A stretch of 64,000 nucleotides of DNA, taken from contig NZ_BMGT01000002.1 in assembly GCF_014640335.1 (NCBI RefSeq), forward strand, positions 496,001 through 560,000, read 5' to 3'. How positions within the stretch are numbered: position 1 is the first letter of the stretch; the number at the start of each line of letters is the position of its first letter. Source of the stretch: Edaphobacter dinghuensis. Lineage in GTDB: Bacteria; Acidobacteriota; Terriglobia; Terriglobales; Acidobacteriaceae. The translations under genes were made by a program, and so were the position numbers. Below the pieces are notes generated by a model. It was not told the DNA's origin and did not search any database. It saw only the letters and a list, made by a program, of their open reading frames with translations. Positions 40,942-50,349 of this stretch are shown here, piece by piece.

Positions 40942-41415
40942 ATGAGATCGATGCAACCAGACAATCTTATCTCGCTTAAAGACGACATGATAGCGTTCAT
41001 CGCCGGCCACGGTATGCGCCGACTGAATGCCTATGTCACGGAAGATGTTCCCTCTGTTCTGTTTGAAGAAGAAAATCCGGATGGATGGAAGGACTTTGTG
41101 GAACACGCGAAGGCGGCTGGCGCTCCCTTTGTGACGATGAGCGAGGTGGTGCTTGAAAAGTCCGACGTTGCGATGCTGCTTGATCAGATCCGCGAGCAGA
41201 CCTTCCCCGACGATGAGGCCCAGGAGCTGGACGACGCCGAATATCTGGTGAACTACGTTGGAAAGATCGGCTATCTACAGCTTGGGTTTGCGCACCAGGG
41301 TGTGATGTTCGTCTTTGAAGTAGCCACGGACTGGTATGACCGTTTTCAGGACCTTCTGGAGACCGTGTCGGAGCTGGGCGGCATCGTGCTCGACGACCCA
41401 GAGAGCGACGAGTAG
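40942..41415 (+). CDS. Conserved-looking acidic protein of unknown function
   Basis: A 157-residue soluble acidic protein (MRSMQPDNLISLKDDMIAF, later DVPSVLFEEENPDGWKDFV and a C-terminal DDPESDE). No domain is recognised. It is divergent from the ferredoxin gene (72 bases) and lies 5 bases before recJ, so it is probably the first gene of a recJ transcript. A start at the second Met, three codons on, is possible. Confidence 0.7.
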   Translation: MRSMQPDNLISLKDDMIAFIAGHGMRRLNAYVTEDVPSVLFEEENPDGWKDFVEHAKAAGAPFVTMSEVVLEKSDVAMLLDQIREQTFPDDEAQELDDAEYLVNYVGKIGYLQLGFAHQGVMFVFEVATDWYDRFQDLLETVSELGGIVLDDPESDE

Positions 41416-41420
41416 GCAAA

Positions 41421-43238
41421 ATGATCTCCGCCCAGAGTGGGCTTCGACAGCAGTGGAACATCGTTTCGCCTGATGCCGACGCAGAGTCCGTGACGAGGCT
41501 TGCACGCGAGGTGGGATGTCCTGAAGCCATTGCCCTGCTGCTGATGTCGCGCGGCATTGTTGATGCGTCTACGGCAAAGACGTTTTTCAACCCCTCGCTC
41601 GACGACCTGATCGACCCGATGCTGATGCTCGGCATGCCGGAGGCTGTTGCGCGAATCCAGCAGGCGGTTCGCGGCGGAGAGCCTATCCTGATCTACGGCG
41701 ACTATGACGTCGACGGCACGACTGCCACCGTATTGCTGAAGACGGCTATTGAACGTACGGCTGCGAAGGATCGTCCTGCGGTAGTGACCTATCATGTGCC
41801 GCATCGATTGCGCGAAGGATATGGGATGCAGACGGGCGTGCTGGGCACAGCGGCGGCGTCCGGGGTTCGGCTGGTGATCAGCGTCGATACCGGGATTCGA
41901 GCGTTTGCCGCAGCCGACGAGGCCAAAGCACTTGGGCTCGATCTGATCGTCACGGACCACCATCTCCCTGACGACGTGGTGGGAGTTCCGAACGCCATCG
42001 CGGTCATCAATCCAGCGCAGGAAGGGTGCGGCTATCCGTTCAAGTCGCTTTGCGGCGCAGGTGTCGCTTTTAAGCTGGCCCATGCAATTTTGTCTGCCGC
42101 CGCTGAGACTGAGGAAGAGCGCTCGAAGTTGCGCAACAGCCTGATTCCCTCTTTTTTAAAGCTGGTAGCCATTGCGACCATCGCGGATTCGGTGCCGCTG
42201 GAAGGTGAAAATCGGGTCATTGTAGCGCTTGGTCTGCGCGAGCTTCGCAATCCGGTGCAGCCCGGGCTGAGGGCTTTGATGCAGGTCGCCCAGATACCGG
42301 CGAATCGCCCTCCAACCGCGACCGAGGTCGGCTTTCGGCTGGCGCCGCGCATTAATGCCGCAGGCAGGATGGATATCGCGAGCGAGGTGGTTGAGCTATT
42401 TTTGACCAGGGATTCTGAGCGGGCTTCAACGCTGGCAGAAAAGCTGAATCGCTTGAACGATGACAGGAGAGCGACCGAAGCCAAAGCGCTTGAGGACATC
42501 GAGACGCGGCTGGTTTGCCTGCGAGGGGACGACGGTGTCTTTCCAGCCGAGTGCATCGTCTTCGATGACCCTGCCTGGCATCGCGGCGTATTAGGGATTC
42601 TGGCATCGCGAATTGTGGACCGAACCGGGCGACCGGCGCTGGTGTTGACCCATGAAGACGGCCATGCGCACGGTTCGGGCCGCTCCATCGACGGCTTTCA
42701 CTTACTCGATGCGCTGACGGCCGTTCACACAGAGGGAGATGCTCTATTTACAAAGTTCGGCGGGCATGCCCATGCCGTCGGTTTTTCTTTGCCCTCGGGG
42801 AGCGTAGAGGCGCTCCAGACACGGATGCGTACCTACAGTTCTTCTTTGCTGAATGGTGCACTGCTTGCTCCACCGCTCGAGTGCGACGTCGAACTTTCGT
42901 TTCATGAGCTGACATCGGAGTTCTTCGATTGGCTGACGCGATGTGGGCCGTTTGGAGTCGGTAACCCCGAGCCTGTATTTGTAACCCGTAGAGTAACGTT
43001 GTCGGCGGACGTAAGACTGATCAAGGAAAGACATATCTGTTTGCAGCTATTCCGGGAGGACGAACCTGCACGGTTCAGCGCGCTGGGCTGGAGCCGTGCG
43101 ACGGATTGGCCCTCGCGGTGTGCGGAGATGGGATTGCAAAGAGGCTCGGTGGTGGATATTGCCTATCGGCTGAAGTGCGCGACGAATCCTCAGTTCCCCG
43201 GCCTGGAACTTGAATTACTGGACATTAATCTGAGCTGA
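41421..43238 (+). CDS. recJ: Single-stranded-DNA-specific exonuclease RecJ
   Basis: 5'-3' exonuclease for recombination and mismatch repair. DHH-family metal motifs: GDYDVDGTTATVLL (D-x-D), VTDHHLPDD, and the later DHHA1 domain with GRSIDGFHLLDAL and FGGHAHAVGFSL. The OB-fold C-terminus is present. Length 605 is normal. It starts 5 bases after the acidic hypothetical gene. Confidence 0.95.
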   Translation: MISAQSGLRQQWNIVSPDADAESVTRLAREVGCPEAIALLLMSRGIVDASTAKTFFNPSLDDLIDPMLMLGMPEAVARIQQAVRGGEPILIYGDYDVDGTTATVLLKTAIERTAAKDRPAVVTYHVPHRLREGYGMQTGVLGTAAASGVRLVISVDTGIRAFAAADEAKALGLDLIVTDHHLPDDVVGVPNAIAVINPAQEGCGYPFKSLCGAGVAFKLAHAILSAAAETEEERSKLRNSLIPSFLKLVAIATIADSVPLEGENRVIVALGLRELRNPVQPGLRALMQVAQIPANRPPTATEVGFRLAPRINAAGRMDIASEVVELFLTRDSERASTLAEKLNRLNDDRRATEAKALEDIETRLVCLRGDDGVFPAECIVFDDPAWHRGVLGILASRIVDRTGRPALVLTHEDGHAHGSGRSIDGFHLLDALTAVHTEGDALFTKFGGHAHAVGFSLPSGSVEALQTRMRTYSSSLLNGALLAPPLECDVELSFHELTSEFFDWLTRCGPFGVGNPEPVFVTRRVTLSADVRLIKERHICLQLFREDEPARFSALGWSRATDWPSRCAEMGLQRGSVVDIAYRLKCATNPQFPGLELELLDINLS

Positions 43239-43354
43239 AGGCCCAATAGCTTTAAGTGAAAGATTTCGCACCCAACTGTGCACCTGTCCTGAAACACATT
43301 TTTTTCTGCTCCGTTTCGAGTGCAGGAGCGTCTTATATACTGAAAATTCGAGAG

Positions 43355-44602
43355 ATGCCGACAACCGATACAAGACGCCTTAATCCCTTTGCGCTGTTGG
43401 GCATCCTGCTCGGAGTCATCCTTCTGGCTGTCGTGGTGTTTCGCTCCTTCACGCGCGACGTGGTCGAGGTTCGAGCAGCTGCAGTCACTTACCAGAATCT
43501 GGTCAAGTCCGTTCCTACCAATGGCAAGGTTGAGCCGATCAGCGACTTTCGTGCTCATGCGGAAGGGCCGGGCGTGATCTCGAAGATCTATGTCAAGGTT
43601 GGACAGAAGATAAAGTCCGGCGATCTGCTGATCCAGATCAACGACGCCGATGCCGTTGCCAAGCTGGCCACTGCGAAGGCGGCATTGAGCACGGCGCAGG
43701 CAAGCATGCACGACCTGCAGCAGGGCGGCTCTCAGGATGAGCGCATTGCTCTGCAGGGAGATCAGAGCCGAGCTAAGATTCAGCAGCAACAGGCAGAGAG
43801 TGATCTCGCCGCACTCAAGCAACTTCAGCAGAAGGGTGCAGCCTCGGCCAGCGAAGTGGCAGCGGCAGAGCAGCGGCTTCAGACTGCGAATAGCTCGCTG
43901 CAGAACGTAGAGATGCGCAGCACGCAGCGGTATAGCGTTCCTGATCGGAGACGCACTGAGGCGCAACTGAGCGATGCGCAGGCTGGTGTCATGGCCGCCG
44001 AGAAGGGCTATGCGAACGCAAACATCCGCTCGCCGTTATCGGGCACCGTCTACTCCATCCCAGTCTCGCAATACGATTTTGTGCAGGCCGGCGAAGATCT
44101 GGTAGACGTTGCCGACCTTAACAAAATTCAGATCCGCGCTTACTTCGACGAACCGGAGATCGGCAATCTGGCCGTAGGGCAACCTGTGACCATCGTCTGG
44201 GAGGGCAAGCAGGATCGAGTCTGGCATGGACACGTCACCCGGGTGCCGACGACTGTGATCGCCTACGGCACAAGAAGCGTCGGTGAGTGCATTATCGCTG
44301 TCGATGACGCGCAAGAAGACTTACTCCCCAATACCAATGTGACGGTCACCGTGACGACCCAGCAGCGGTTCAACGTCTTGAGCATTCCCCGTGAGGCGTT
44401 GCATACGGAACCGTCGGGACGCGACTTTGTCTACCGCATTGTCAATAACAAGCTTGTGGTTACCCAGGTCAAGGTTGGAGTTGTGAATCTCATGCGGGTC
44501 GAGATCACCAGCGGGCTGACCGATAAGGACACCGTTGCCTTGAGCGCAGCAAACAGCAACCGTGATCTCTCGAATGGGCTGCCCGTAAAAGTAGTCGACT
44601 AA
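43355..44602 (+). CDS. HlyD/MacA-type membrane fusion (adaptor) protein
   Basis: Periplasmic adaptor of a tripartite exporter. One N-terminal membrane anchor (NPFALLGILLGVILLAVVVF), the lipoyl halves (VPTNGKVEPISDFRAHAEGPGVISKIYVKVGQKIKSGD and NANIRSPLSGTVYSIPVSQYDFVQAGEDL), a long alpha-hairpin (about residues 110-200) and a beta-barrel. The frame opens at a GTG at 43256, but the ATG at 43355 starts near the anchor and gives the family length (415). It is followed 2 bases on by a TPR gene and then a TolC-type gene. Confidence 0.85.
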   Translation: MPTTDTRRLNPFALLGILLGVILLAVVVFRSFTRDVVEVRAAAVTYQNLVKSVPTNGKVEPISDFRAHAEGPGVISKIYVKVGQKIKSGDLLIQINDADAVAKLATAKAALSTAQASMHDLQQGGSQDERIALQGDQSRAKIQQQQAESDLAALKQLQQKGAASASEVAAAEQRLQTANSSLQNVEMRSTQRYSVPDRRRTEAQLSDAQAGVMAAEKGYANANIRSPLSGTVYSIPVSQYDFVQAGEDLVDVADLNKIQIRAYFDEPEIGNLAVGQPVTIVWEGKQDRVWHGHVTRVPTTVIAYGTRSVGECIIAVDDAQEDLLPNTNVTVTVTTQQRFNVLSIPREALHTEPSGRDFVYRIVNNKLVVTQVKVGVVNLMRVEITSGLTDKDTVALSAANSNRDLSNGLPVKVVD

Positions 44603-44604
44603 TC

Positions 44605-45576
44605 ATGGTTTTCAAAACAAACCTGAACTACATCCGTATTGCATTTTTGCTGGTGCTCCTCTCCGGCGGCCGTCTGCTGGCCGATGATGCGCAGGCTAAC
44701 GCGCTTCTGCAGCAGGGACGCGTTGATGAGGCACATACTCTTCTACAGACGATGCTCTCTGCCCAGCCCGGCAATGCCCTGGCCCATCAGTTGCTGTGCC
44801 GCGTCTATTATGCGCAGGAGATGGAAGATGCCGCGATTCAGGAGTGCGAGCTGGCGGCATCGCAAGACCCGAGCAATAGCAATACTCAGATGTGGCTTGG
44901 CCGCGCTTACGGGATGAAAGCCTCGCACGCCAATCCTCTGGTTGCCTTTGGGCTGGCACGTAAGGTCCGCTATGCCTTCGAGCGCGCGGTTCAGCTTGAT
45001 CCGGAAAATGTTCAGGCAATGAATGACCTTGGTGAGTTCTACGTCGATGCACCGGCGATCGTTGGCGGAGGGCTCGATAAGGCTCGGGCACTGGCCAGCC
45101 GCATGCAGCCGCAGTTTTCATCGCAGTCGCATCGCCTGCTGGCCCTGATTGCCAGCGAGAACAAAGATATGACGACCGCGGAGGCGGAGTTTCAAAAAGC
45201 TGTTCTCGCCGGCAGGACTCCCTCGGCCTACATTGATCTCGGCCAGTTTTATCAAAGACAGAACCAGCCAGATAAAGCGCTCGAAGCGCTGAAGGCTGGC
45301 ATCGACGCGGATCGAAGAAAAGACGCATCGCTGGTCGACGCGGCCAGCATTCTGACTGCAATGAACCGATCGCCGCAGACCGCCGAGAGCCTGCTGCGCG
45401 AATATCTCTCCTCGCCTGCCCGGTCGGATGACGCTCCGGCGTTCAAGGTCCACGTCCAGCTTGGCAACCTGCTGACGCATCAGGGCGACCCTGCTTCGGC
45501 GCACCGCGAGTATGCCGCCGCCGTTGCGCTGGCCTCAAACTATGCACCTGCCCGCAGATCGCTGCAGGGATCCTAA
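44605..45576 (+). CDS. Secreted TPR protein in an export operon
   Basis: A 323-residue protein with an N-terminal signal peptide (IRIAFLLVLLSGGRLLADDAQ) and five or more TPR-like helical pairs, such as LLQQGRVDEAHTLLQTMLSAQPGNALAHQLL and QLDPENVQAMNDLGEFYVDAP. It stands between the adaptor (2-base gap) and the TolC-type gene, which starts 16 bases after its stop. TPR proteins in this setting may assist outer-membrane assembly or bind the secreted substrate; this is inference from position. Confidence 0.75.
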   Translation: MVFKTNLNYIRIAFLLVLLSGGRLLADDAQANALLQQGRVDEAHTLLQTMLSAQPGNALAHQLLCRVYYAQEMEDAAIQECELAASQDPSNSNTQMWLGRAYGMKASHANPLVAFGLARKVRYAFERAVQLDPENVQAMNDLGEFYVDAPAIVGGGLDKARALASRMQPQFSSQSHRLLALIASENKDMTTAEAEFQKAVLAGRTPSAYIDLGQFYQRQNQPDKALEALKAGIDADRRKDASLVDAASILTAMNRSPQTAESLLREYLSSPARSDDAPAFKVHVQLGNLLTHQGDPASAHREYAAAVALASNYAPARRSLQGS

Positions 45577-45592
45577 CCGAAAGAGCGATACC

Positions 45593-46966
45593 ATGGTATG
45601 CAGCCCATCTCGAAGGAATCTCTCAGGACGTATGACCCGTCTTCTTCGCCTCGCCATAGCATGTAGTGTGGTCGCCGCTGGCAGCCTTCCGGCTATGGCG
45701 CAGATCTCCTTCGCATCCGCAGTTGGACTGGCCCTTAAAAACAATCCCAAGGTTTTGATGGCGCAAGCCGATGTAGCCAAAGCCCAGGCTGCGCTCTCGG
45801 AGTCGAAAGACGTCTATGTTCCAAGTGTCGCCGGCGGTTCCGGGTTGGGCTATTCGTACGGTTTCCCGGTAGGGCAACCGTCCGTCTTCAATTTCACGAC
45901 ACATTCGCTTGTCTTCGACTTCTCGCAGGCGAACTATATCAAGGCATCGCGGTTCGCCTTAAAAGCGGCAAACCTGGCATTAAAGGACGCGCAGCAGGCC
46001 GTCGTTGAGGATGTGGCTGTCACTTATATCTCACTGGACCGCGACTCGCAACGCGAGATGGCCTTGGGTCAGCAGGAAGGATATGCAACGCGGCTGATCG
46101 AGATTATTCAGGAGCGCCTGAATGCCGGCCAGGATACGCCCATCAGCCTGACTACCGCCCAACTTTCGGCAGCGCAGATTCGCCTGGCAAAGCTTCGTAC
46201 TGACGATGAAGCGACGGATGATCGGAACCATCTGGGCCGCCTCATCGGTCTCCCTGCGGAGGGGCTGGAGGTCATCAGCAGCAGCGTCCCTGCCTTCACC
46301 GCTCCGTCAGCCGGTCCGGTGAGCGGCTCGTCGACAGCACTCAGCCCGGCAGTTGCATCCGCCTACGCTACTGCAAGCTCCAAGCGGCAGATCGCATTGG
46401 GAGATACCCGGTATCTGTGGAGGCCACAGATCATGTTTGACGCGCAATATAACCGGTACGCGGAGTTCAACAACTACAACCTTTACTACTCCCACTTCCA
46501 GCACAACAACTTCGGCATAGGGATCCAGATCACGCTGCCGATCTTTGATGTAGGACAGAAAGCGAAGGCACGCGAATCGGCTGCCGACGCCTCTCATGCG
46601 GAACATGAGGCAGATCTGGCGAGAGACCAGTTTCTGGAGGGACGCCAGAAGGCGCTTCACGCTACAGCGGAACTGGCAGCGCGTGCCGAGGTCGCCAACC
46701 TGGACCAGCAGCTCGCGCAACAGCAGTTGGAGGTCATGCAGGTTCAGTTGAACGCCGGCAACGGAAGCTCGTCGAGCCCGCAGATGACGCCGAAGGATGA
46801 GCAGACCTCGCGAATCGCCGAACGAGAGAAATTTCTAACCGTACTCGATGCGAATTTCGAGATGCGGAAGGCAGAGATCAACCTGATGCGCCAGACCGAC
46901 CAGCTCGAGGACTGGATTCAATCGGCCATGCAAACACCACCTTCGGCCACCCTTCAACCGAAATGA
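45593..46966 (+). CDS. TolC-family outer membrane channel protein
   Basis: Outer-membrane efflux or secretion channel. Signal peptide: MTRLLRLAIACSVVAAGSLPAMA. Two halves each with a helix pair: ISFASAVGLALKNNPKVLMAQADVAKAQAALSESKD at the start and NFGIGIQITLPIFDVGQKAKARESAADASHAEHEADLA mid-chain. Two ATG codons are possible: 45593, preceded by AAAGAG, and 45632, which starts the signal peptide directly but has AGGA only 3 bases ahead; 45593 is used. Together with the adaptor it makes two of the three parts of an export machine; the inner-membrane pump is not adjacent. Confidence 0.85.
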   Translation: MVCSPSRRNLSGRMTRLLRLAIACSVVAAGSLPAMAQISFASAVGLALKNNPKVLMAQADVAKAQAALSESKDVYVPSVAGGSGLGYSYGFPVGQPSVFNFTTHSLVFDFSQANYIKASRFALKAANLALKDAQQAVVEDVAVTYISLDRDSQREMALGQQEGYATRLIEIIQERLNAGQDTPISLTTAQLSAAQIRLAKLRTDDEATDDRNHLGRLIGLPAEGLEVISSSVPAFTAPSAGPVSGSSTALSPAVASAYATASSKRQIALGDTRYLWRPQIMFDAQYNRYAEFNNYNLYYSHFQHNNFGIGIQITLPIFDVGQKAKARESAADASHAEHEADLARDQFLEGRQKALHATAELAARAEVANLDQQLAQQQLEVMQVQLNAGNGSSSSPQMTPKDEQTSRIAEREKFLTVLDANFEMRKAEINLMRQTDQLEDWIQSAMQTPPSATLQPK

Positions 46967-47084
46967 TCTGATGTCTTTGTTCTTTCTTACCTGTTTTGAT
47001 TGATTTACGGAGACCGAACCAAAGACGGAACTTCAGAAAAAACCCTCACCCACCTTATCTAAATGGTAAACTTGGATTATTATC

Positions 47085-48569
47085 ATGCCCCTGAAGACAC
47101 TCTTTCTGAACCCGCCCTCCTTCGAGAAGTTTGACGGTGGAGCCAGCTCCCGCTGGCCTGCCACCCGCGAGATCGAATCCTACTGGTACCCTGTGTGGCT
47201 CACCTATCCGGCGGGCATGCTCGAAGGGTCCCGTCTTCTCGACGCGCCACCGCACCATATCAAGTGGCAGGAAGTCGTCGAGATCCTGAAGGATTACGAG
47301 TTCCTCGTCCTCTTTACCAGCACCATGGGCTGGGACGGCGATCAGAAGATGGCCGAGGTCATCAAGCAGACCTACCCCACGATCAAGATCGCGTTCGTCG
47401 GCCCTCCGGTCACGACGTCGCCGGATAAGGCGCTCAACGAGTGCCCTGCGATCGACTTCATCTGCCGCCGCGAGTTCGACTTTTCTATCGTCGACTTTGC
47501 CAACGGCAAACCGCTGAATGAGATTCTCGGCGTCAGCTACAAGGACGCCTCGGGCAAGATCCAGCACAATCCTGACCGTCCGCAGGTTACCCCCGAGCAG
47601 CTCGACGAGATGCCCTGGGCCACGCAGATCTATAAGCGCGACCTCGACGTTACCAAATACAACGTACCGTTCCTGCTGCATCCCTACATCGCGCTCTACT
47701 CGACGCGCGGCTGCCCGGCACAGTGCACCTTTTGCTTGTGGCCACAGACGCTTAGCGGTCACGCCTGGCGCAAGCGGTCTACCGATGATGTAGCCGCCGA
47801 GATGAAGTGGGCCAAGGAGAACTTTCCTCACGTCAAGGAGTACTTCTTCGATGACGACACCTTCAATATTCAGAAGGCACGCACCATCGAGCTCTGCGAA
47901 AAGCTGAAGCCACTCGGCCTGACCTGGTCTTGCACCTCGCGCGTCACCACCGACTTCGACACGTTGAAGGCCATGAAGGAAGCAGGCTGCCGTCTGCTGA
48001 TCGTCGGCTACGAGTCCGGCGATCCCCAAATCCTTAAGAACATCAAGAAGGGCGCTACGGTTGAGCGCGCGCTCGACTTTACCCGCGACTGCCATAAACT
48101 CGGCCTCGTCATTCATGGCGACTTCATTCTGGGCCTGCCCGGCGAGACCAAGGAGTCGATTCGCAACACCATCGAGTTCGCCAAGCAGCTCGACTGCGAG
48201 ACCATTCAGGTCTCCATCGCTCATGCCTTCCCCGGCACGGAGTTCTTCGACTTCGCCAAGGAGAAAGGCTTCATCACCAATGAGGCCATGAACGACGATG
48301 GCGGCCACCAGATGGCTCACATCGAGTATCCGGGGTTGCCGGTCGAATACGTCATGGAGATGGTGCACAAGTTCTATGACGAATACTACTTCCGCCCCAA
48401 GGCAGCGTTCCGCGTGGTGTGGCAGGCCATCGTGAACCGCGACGTGCCTCGTCTTTACGAAGAGGCCAAGTCGTTCATGAAGCTGCGTTCGCAGCGCAAC
48501 AAGGCGGTGCGAGCCGCCAAGGAAGCCAACGCCGCCAAGGCGCAGGAATCCGTCAGCATGAACGCGTAG
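47085..48569 (+). CDS. hpnJ: Hopanoid biosynthesis radical-SAM protein HpnJ
   Basis: Radical-SAM enzyme that converts bacteriohopanetetrol glycoside headgroups to the cyclitol ether. The N-terminal cobalamin-binding-like domain opens KTLFLNPPSFEKFDGGASSRWPATREIE and contains YPAGMLEGSRLLDAPPH; the radical-SAM cysteines are in STRGCPAQCTFCLWP, followed by FFDDDTFN and HGDFILGLPGE. Length 494 is typical for HpnJ. Other hopanoid genes are not in this window. A strong terminator follows. Confidence 0.92.
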   Translation: MPLKTLFLNPPSFEKFDGGASSRWPATREIESYWYPVWLTYPAGMLEGSRLLDAPPHHIKWQEVVEILKDYEFLVLFTSTMGWDGDQKMAEVIKQTYPTIKIAFVGPPVTTSPDKALNECPAIDFICRREFDFSIVDFANGKPLNEILGVSYKDASGKIQHNPDRPQVTPEQLDEMPWATQIYKRDLDVTKYNVPFLLHPYIALYSTRGCPAQCTFCLWPQTLSGHAWRKRSTDDVAAEMKWAKENFPHVKEYFFDDDTFNIQKARTIELCEKLKPLGLTWSCTSRVTTDFDTLKAMKEAGCRLLIVGYESGDPQILKNIKKGATVERALDFTRDCHKLGLVIHGDFILGLPGETKESIRNTIEFAKQLDCETIQVSIAHAFPGTEFFDFAKEKGFITNEAMNDDGGHQMAHIEYPGLPVEYVMEMVHKFYDEYYFRPKAAFRVVWQAIVNRDVPRLYEEAKSFMKLRSQRNKAVRAAKEANAAKAQESVSMNA

Positions 48570-48584
48570 TTGATCTCTATTCCG

Positions 48585-48618
48585 AGCGGTCAGCATTGGT
48601 AATGCTGACCGCTTTTTT
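48585..48618 (+). terminator. hpnJ terminator
   Basis: AGCGGTCAGCATT and AATGCTGACCGCT form a perfect stem with a GGT loop and continue into TTTTTTCTGG, 16 bases after the hpnJ stop. Confidence 0.9.
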
Positions 48619-48683
48619 CTGGATTGCAGACTGAATCAACGACTGGATCAATCCACTCCAATCTGGAGTGATCGTTTAGACCG

Positions 48684-49124
48684 ATGAAGCACACCCTTAC
48701 ACCGCGACGTTATTTCATTCTGTTGGCTGTCATGCTCACCGCATCAGTGGGCGACACGCTGCTCTCGCGCGGCATGTCCCAGGTTGGCCCAGTCGATCTG
48801 CATCATCTCGGCCTGCTGCTGCACGCCCTTACCAACATCAACGTTATCGCCGGCATTCTTCTGCTTATCGGTTTCTTCGCCAGCTACACCACTGCTCTTT
48901 CGTGGGCCGACCTCACCTTTGTGATGCCTGCTACTGCGTTCGGCTATGTCGTCATTGCACTCCTCAGCCGCTTCTGGCTGCACGAGTACCTGAGCCCTTA
49001 CCGATGGGCGGGTATCGTCCTTATCGTCTGCGCCGTCGGCTTTGTAGCTAACGGCCCTTCGCGCACGGAGCATCCTTCGAACCACCCCGACCTTGATCTG
49101 ATGGACAGCGGAGTTGGCCGATGA
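48684..49124 (+). CDS. EamA/SMR-type four-helix half-transporter, first of a pair
   Basis: A 146-residue membrane protein with four predicted helices (for example YFILLAVMLTASVGDTLLSRG, NVIAGILLLIGFFASYTTALSWADL and WAGIVLIVCAVGFVANG). The layout matches one half of an EamA transporter or an SMR unit such as ArnE/ArnF. The next gene encodes a second half and overlaps this one by 4 bases, indicating a heterodimer. It lies behind hpnJ and its terminator. A role in flipping a lipid-linked intermediate is possible but inferred. Confidence 0.75.
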   Translation: MKHTLTPRRYFILLAVMLTASVGDTLLSRGMSQVGPVDLHHLGLLLHALTNINVIAGILLLIGFFASYTTALSWADLTFVMPATAFGYVVIALLSRFWLHEYLSPYRWAGIVLIVCAVGFVANGPSRTEHPSNHPDLDLMDSGVGR

Positions 49125-49519
49125 CCACAGCGCACGTCTTCCATCAGTGGTCCGCCATCCTCTTTGTGGTGGTCCTTGCCATTACCGGCGAGTGTCTCAT
49201 CGCTGCCGGGATGCGCGGCCTTGGCGATCTTGACCGCCTCCGCACACGCCCCGGCCTTCTCGGCTACCTTGGTCCGGTGCGCGCTGTCCTCGCTAATCCC
49301 CTTTTTCTTATCGGGGCACTCTGCATGGCGCTCAATTTCTTCGCCATGCTTTACACGCTCTCCATCGCCCAACTCTCGCTCGCTGCTCCTGCCATCGCCT
49401 CCCTCACCTACATCGGCAACACCGTCGCTGCGAAGCTCTTTCTGCACGAAAATGTAGACCGGCGTCGATGGTTGGCGGCTCTCTTTGTCTGCGCCGGGGT
49501 GGTCTTACTTTCGAAGTAG
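49121..49519 (+). CDS. EamA/SMR-type four-helix half-transporter, second of a pair
   Basis: A 132-residue membrane protein with four predicted helices (SAILFVVVLAITGECLIAAGMRG, NPLFLIGALCMALNFFAMLYTLSIAQLSLAAPAIASLTY and WLAALFVCAGVVLLS). It carries the LAAPAIASLTYIGNTVAAKLFLHE motif, which resembles the third-helix and loop motif of EamA and ArnF proteins. Its ATG overlaps the first half's stop by 4 bases. The heterodimeric arrangement is like the ArnE/ArnF undecaprenyl-phosphate-L-Ara4N flippase. Confidence 0.75.
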   Translation: MTTAHVFHQWSAILFVVVLAITGECLIAAGMRGLGDLDRLRTRPGLLGYLGPVRAVLANPLFLIGALCMALNFFAMLYTLSIAQLSLAAPAIASLTYIGNTVAAKLFLHENVDRRRWLAALFVCAGVVLLSK

Positions 49520-49529
49520 GAAGTCGAAG

Positions 49530-50246
49530 CTAGCGATCCAGTCCCGCCAATTCCCTTGCGCGGAGAAAGATGCGGGTGAACATGGGGCCATTCAGACGGC
49601 CAGTGTTTGTGTTGCGCAATGAAGGGTGATATGTGGCGAGAAGATGTATGCCGTTGGGAAGGACATACTCCGCACCATGAGCAAACCGGTACGCCGATTT
49701 ACGGTCAATGACTCCCATCTGCAAAAGATGGGCGAGGTAGCCATCGAAAGCGATTTTGCCCAGACATACGACGACGCGAACGCGAGGCAGGGCTTCAATC
49801 TCGTCGGCAAGATGAGTGGCGCAGTTGCGAACCTCCTGGGGCAGAGGCTTATCTCCCGGAGGCGCACAGCGAACGACAGAGGCTATCCACGCATGACGCA
49901 GCTTGAGGCCATCGTCGCGAGAGACGCCGTTTGGCTGGCTGGCCAGTCCCAGCTCGTGCAGGATCGGATACATGAAGGCGCCCGAGCCGTCGCCGGTAAA
50001 AGGGCGGCCGGTTCGATTAGCGCCGTGGGCTCCCGGAGCGAGGCCCAGGATCAGGATGCGAGCGCGTGGATCTCCGAATCCGGGCACGGGCCGCGACCAG
50101 TAGGTCTGGTCCTGATAGGCGCGACGCCTGGTTTCGCCGATGCCGCGGCAATAGTCTCGAAGACGCGGACAACGGTCGCACTGGACGATGGAATCGTAGA
50201 CTTGCTGCAAAATCGGCGAGAGCGGCTGAACTTTAGAACGGATCAC
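49530..50246 (-). CDS. Family 5 uracil-DNA glycosylase (UDGb)
   Basis: DNA repair glycosylase that removes uracil and some deaminated bases. The active-site region is PVPGFGDPRARILILGLAPG then AHGANRTGRPFTGDGSG; the absent Asp or Asn at the usual UDG position is a mark of family 5. Fe-S cysteines: C23, C26, C127 and C142. The C-terminal LLATYHPSLRNTNTGR is the second signature. Length 238 is typical. The start is GTG at 50246. It is convergent with the half-transporter pair. Confidence 0.9.
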   Translation of the reverse strand: MIRSKVQPLSPILQQVYDSIVQCDRCPRLRDYCRGIGETRRRAYQDQTYWSRPVPGFGDPRARILILGLAPGAHGANRTGRPFTGDGSGAFMYPILHELGLASQPNGVSRDDGLKLRHAWIASVVRCAPPGDKPLPQEVRNCATHLADEIEALPRVRVVVCLGKIAFDGYLAHLLQMGVIDRKSAYRFAHGAEYVLPNGIHLLATYHPSLRNTNTGRLNGPMFTRIFLRARELAGLDR

Positions 50247-50349
50247 TGCATCCCATGATAGTTGCAGAAACCATCAATCGATCATGTGGTCTTTTGCAGT
50301 AATAGCTACGTAAGATGATCGCTGGATAAAAACGTGAATTGGAGGTTCA

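Noticed and set aside
40870-41106. N-terminal extension of the ferredoxin frame
   Set aside because: It overlaps a divergent gene and does not resemble protein; the GTG at 40869 starts the ferredoxin fold exactly.
47055-48596. 513-codon minus-strand frame over hpnJ
   Set aside because: Shadow of hpnJ; the residues are Arg/Gly/Val-rich repeats without motifs, while hpnJ matches its family throughout.
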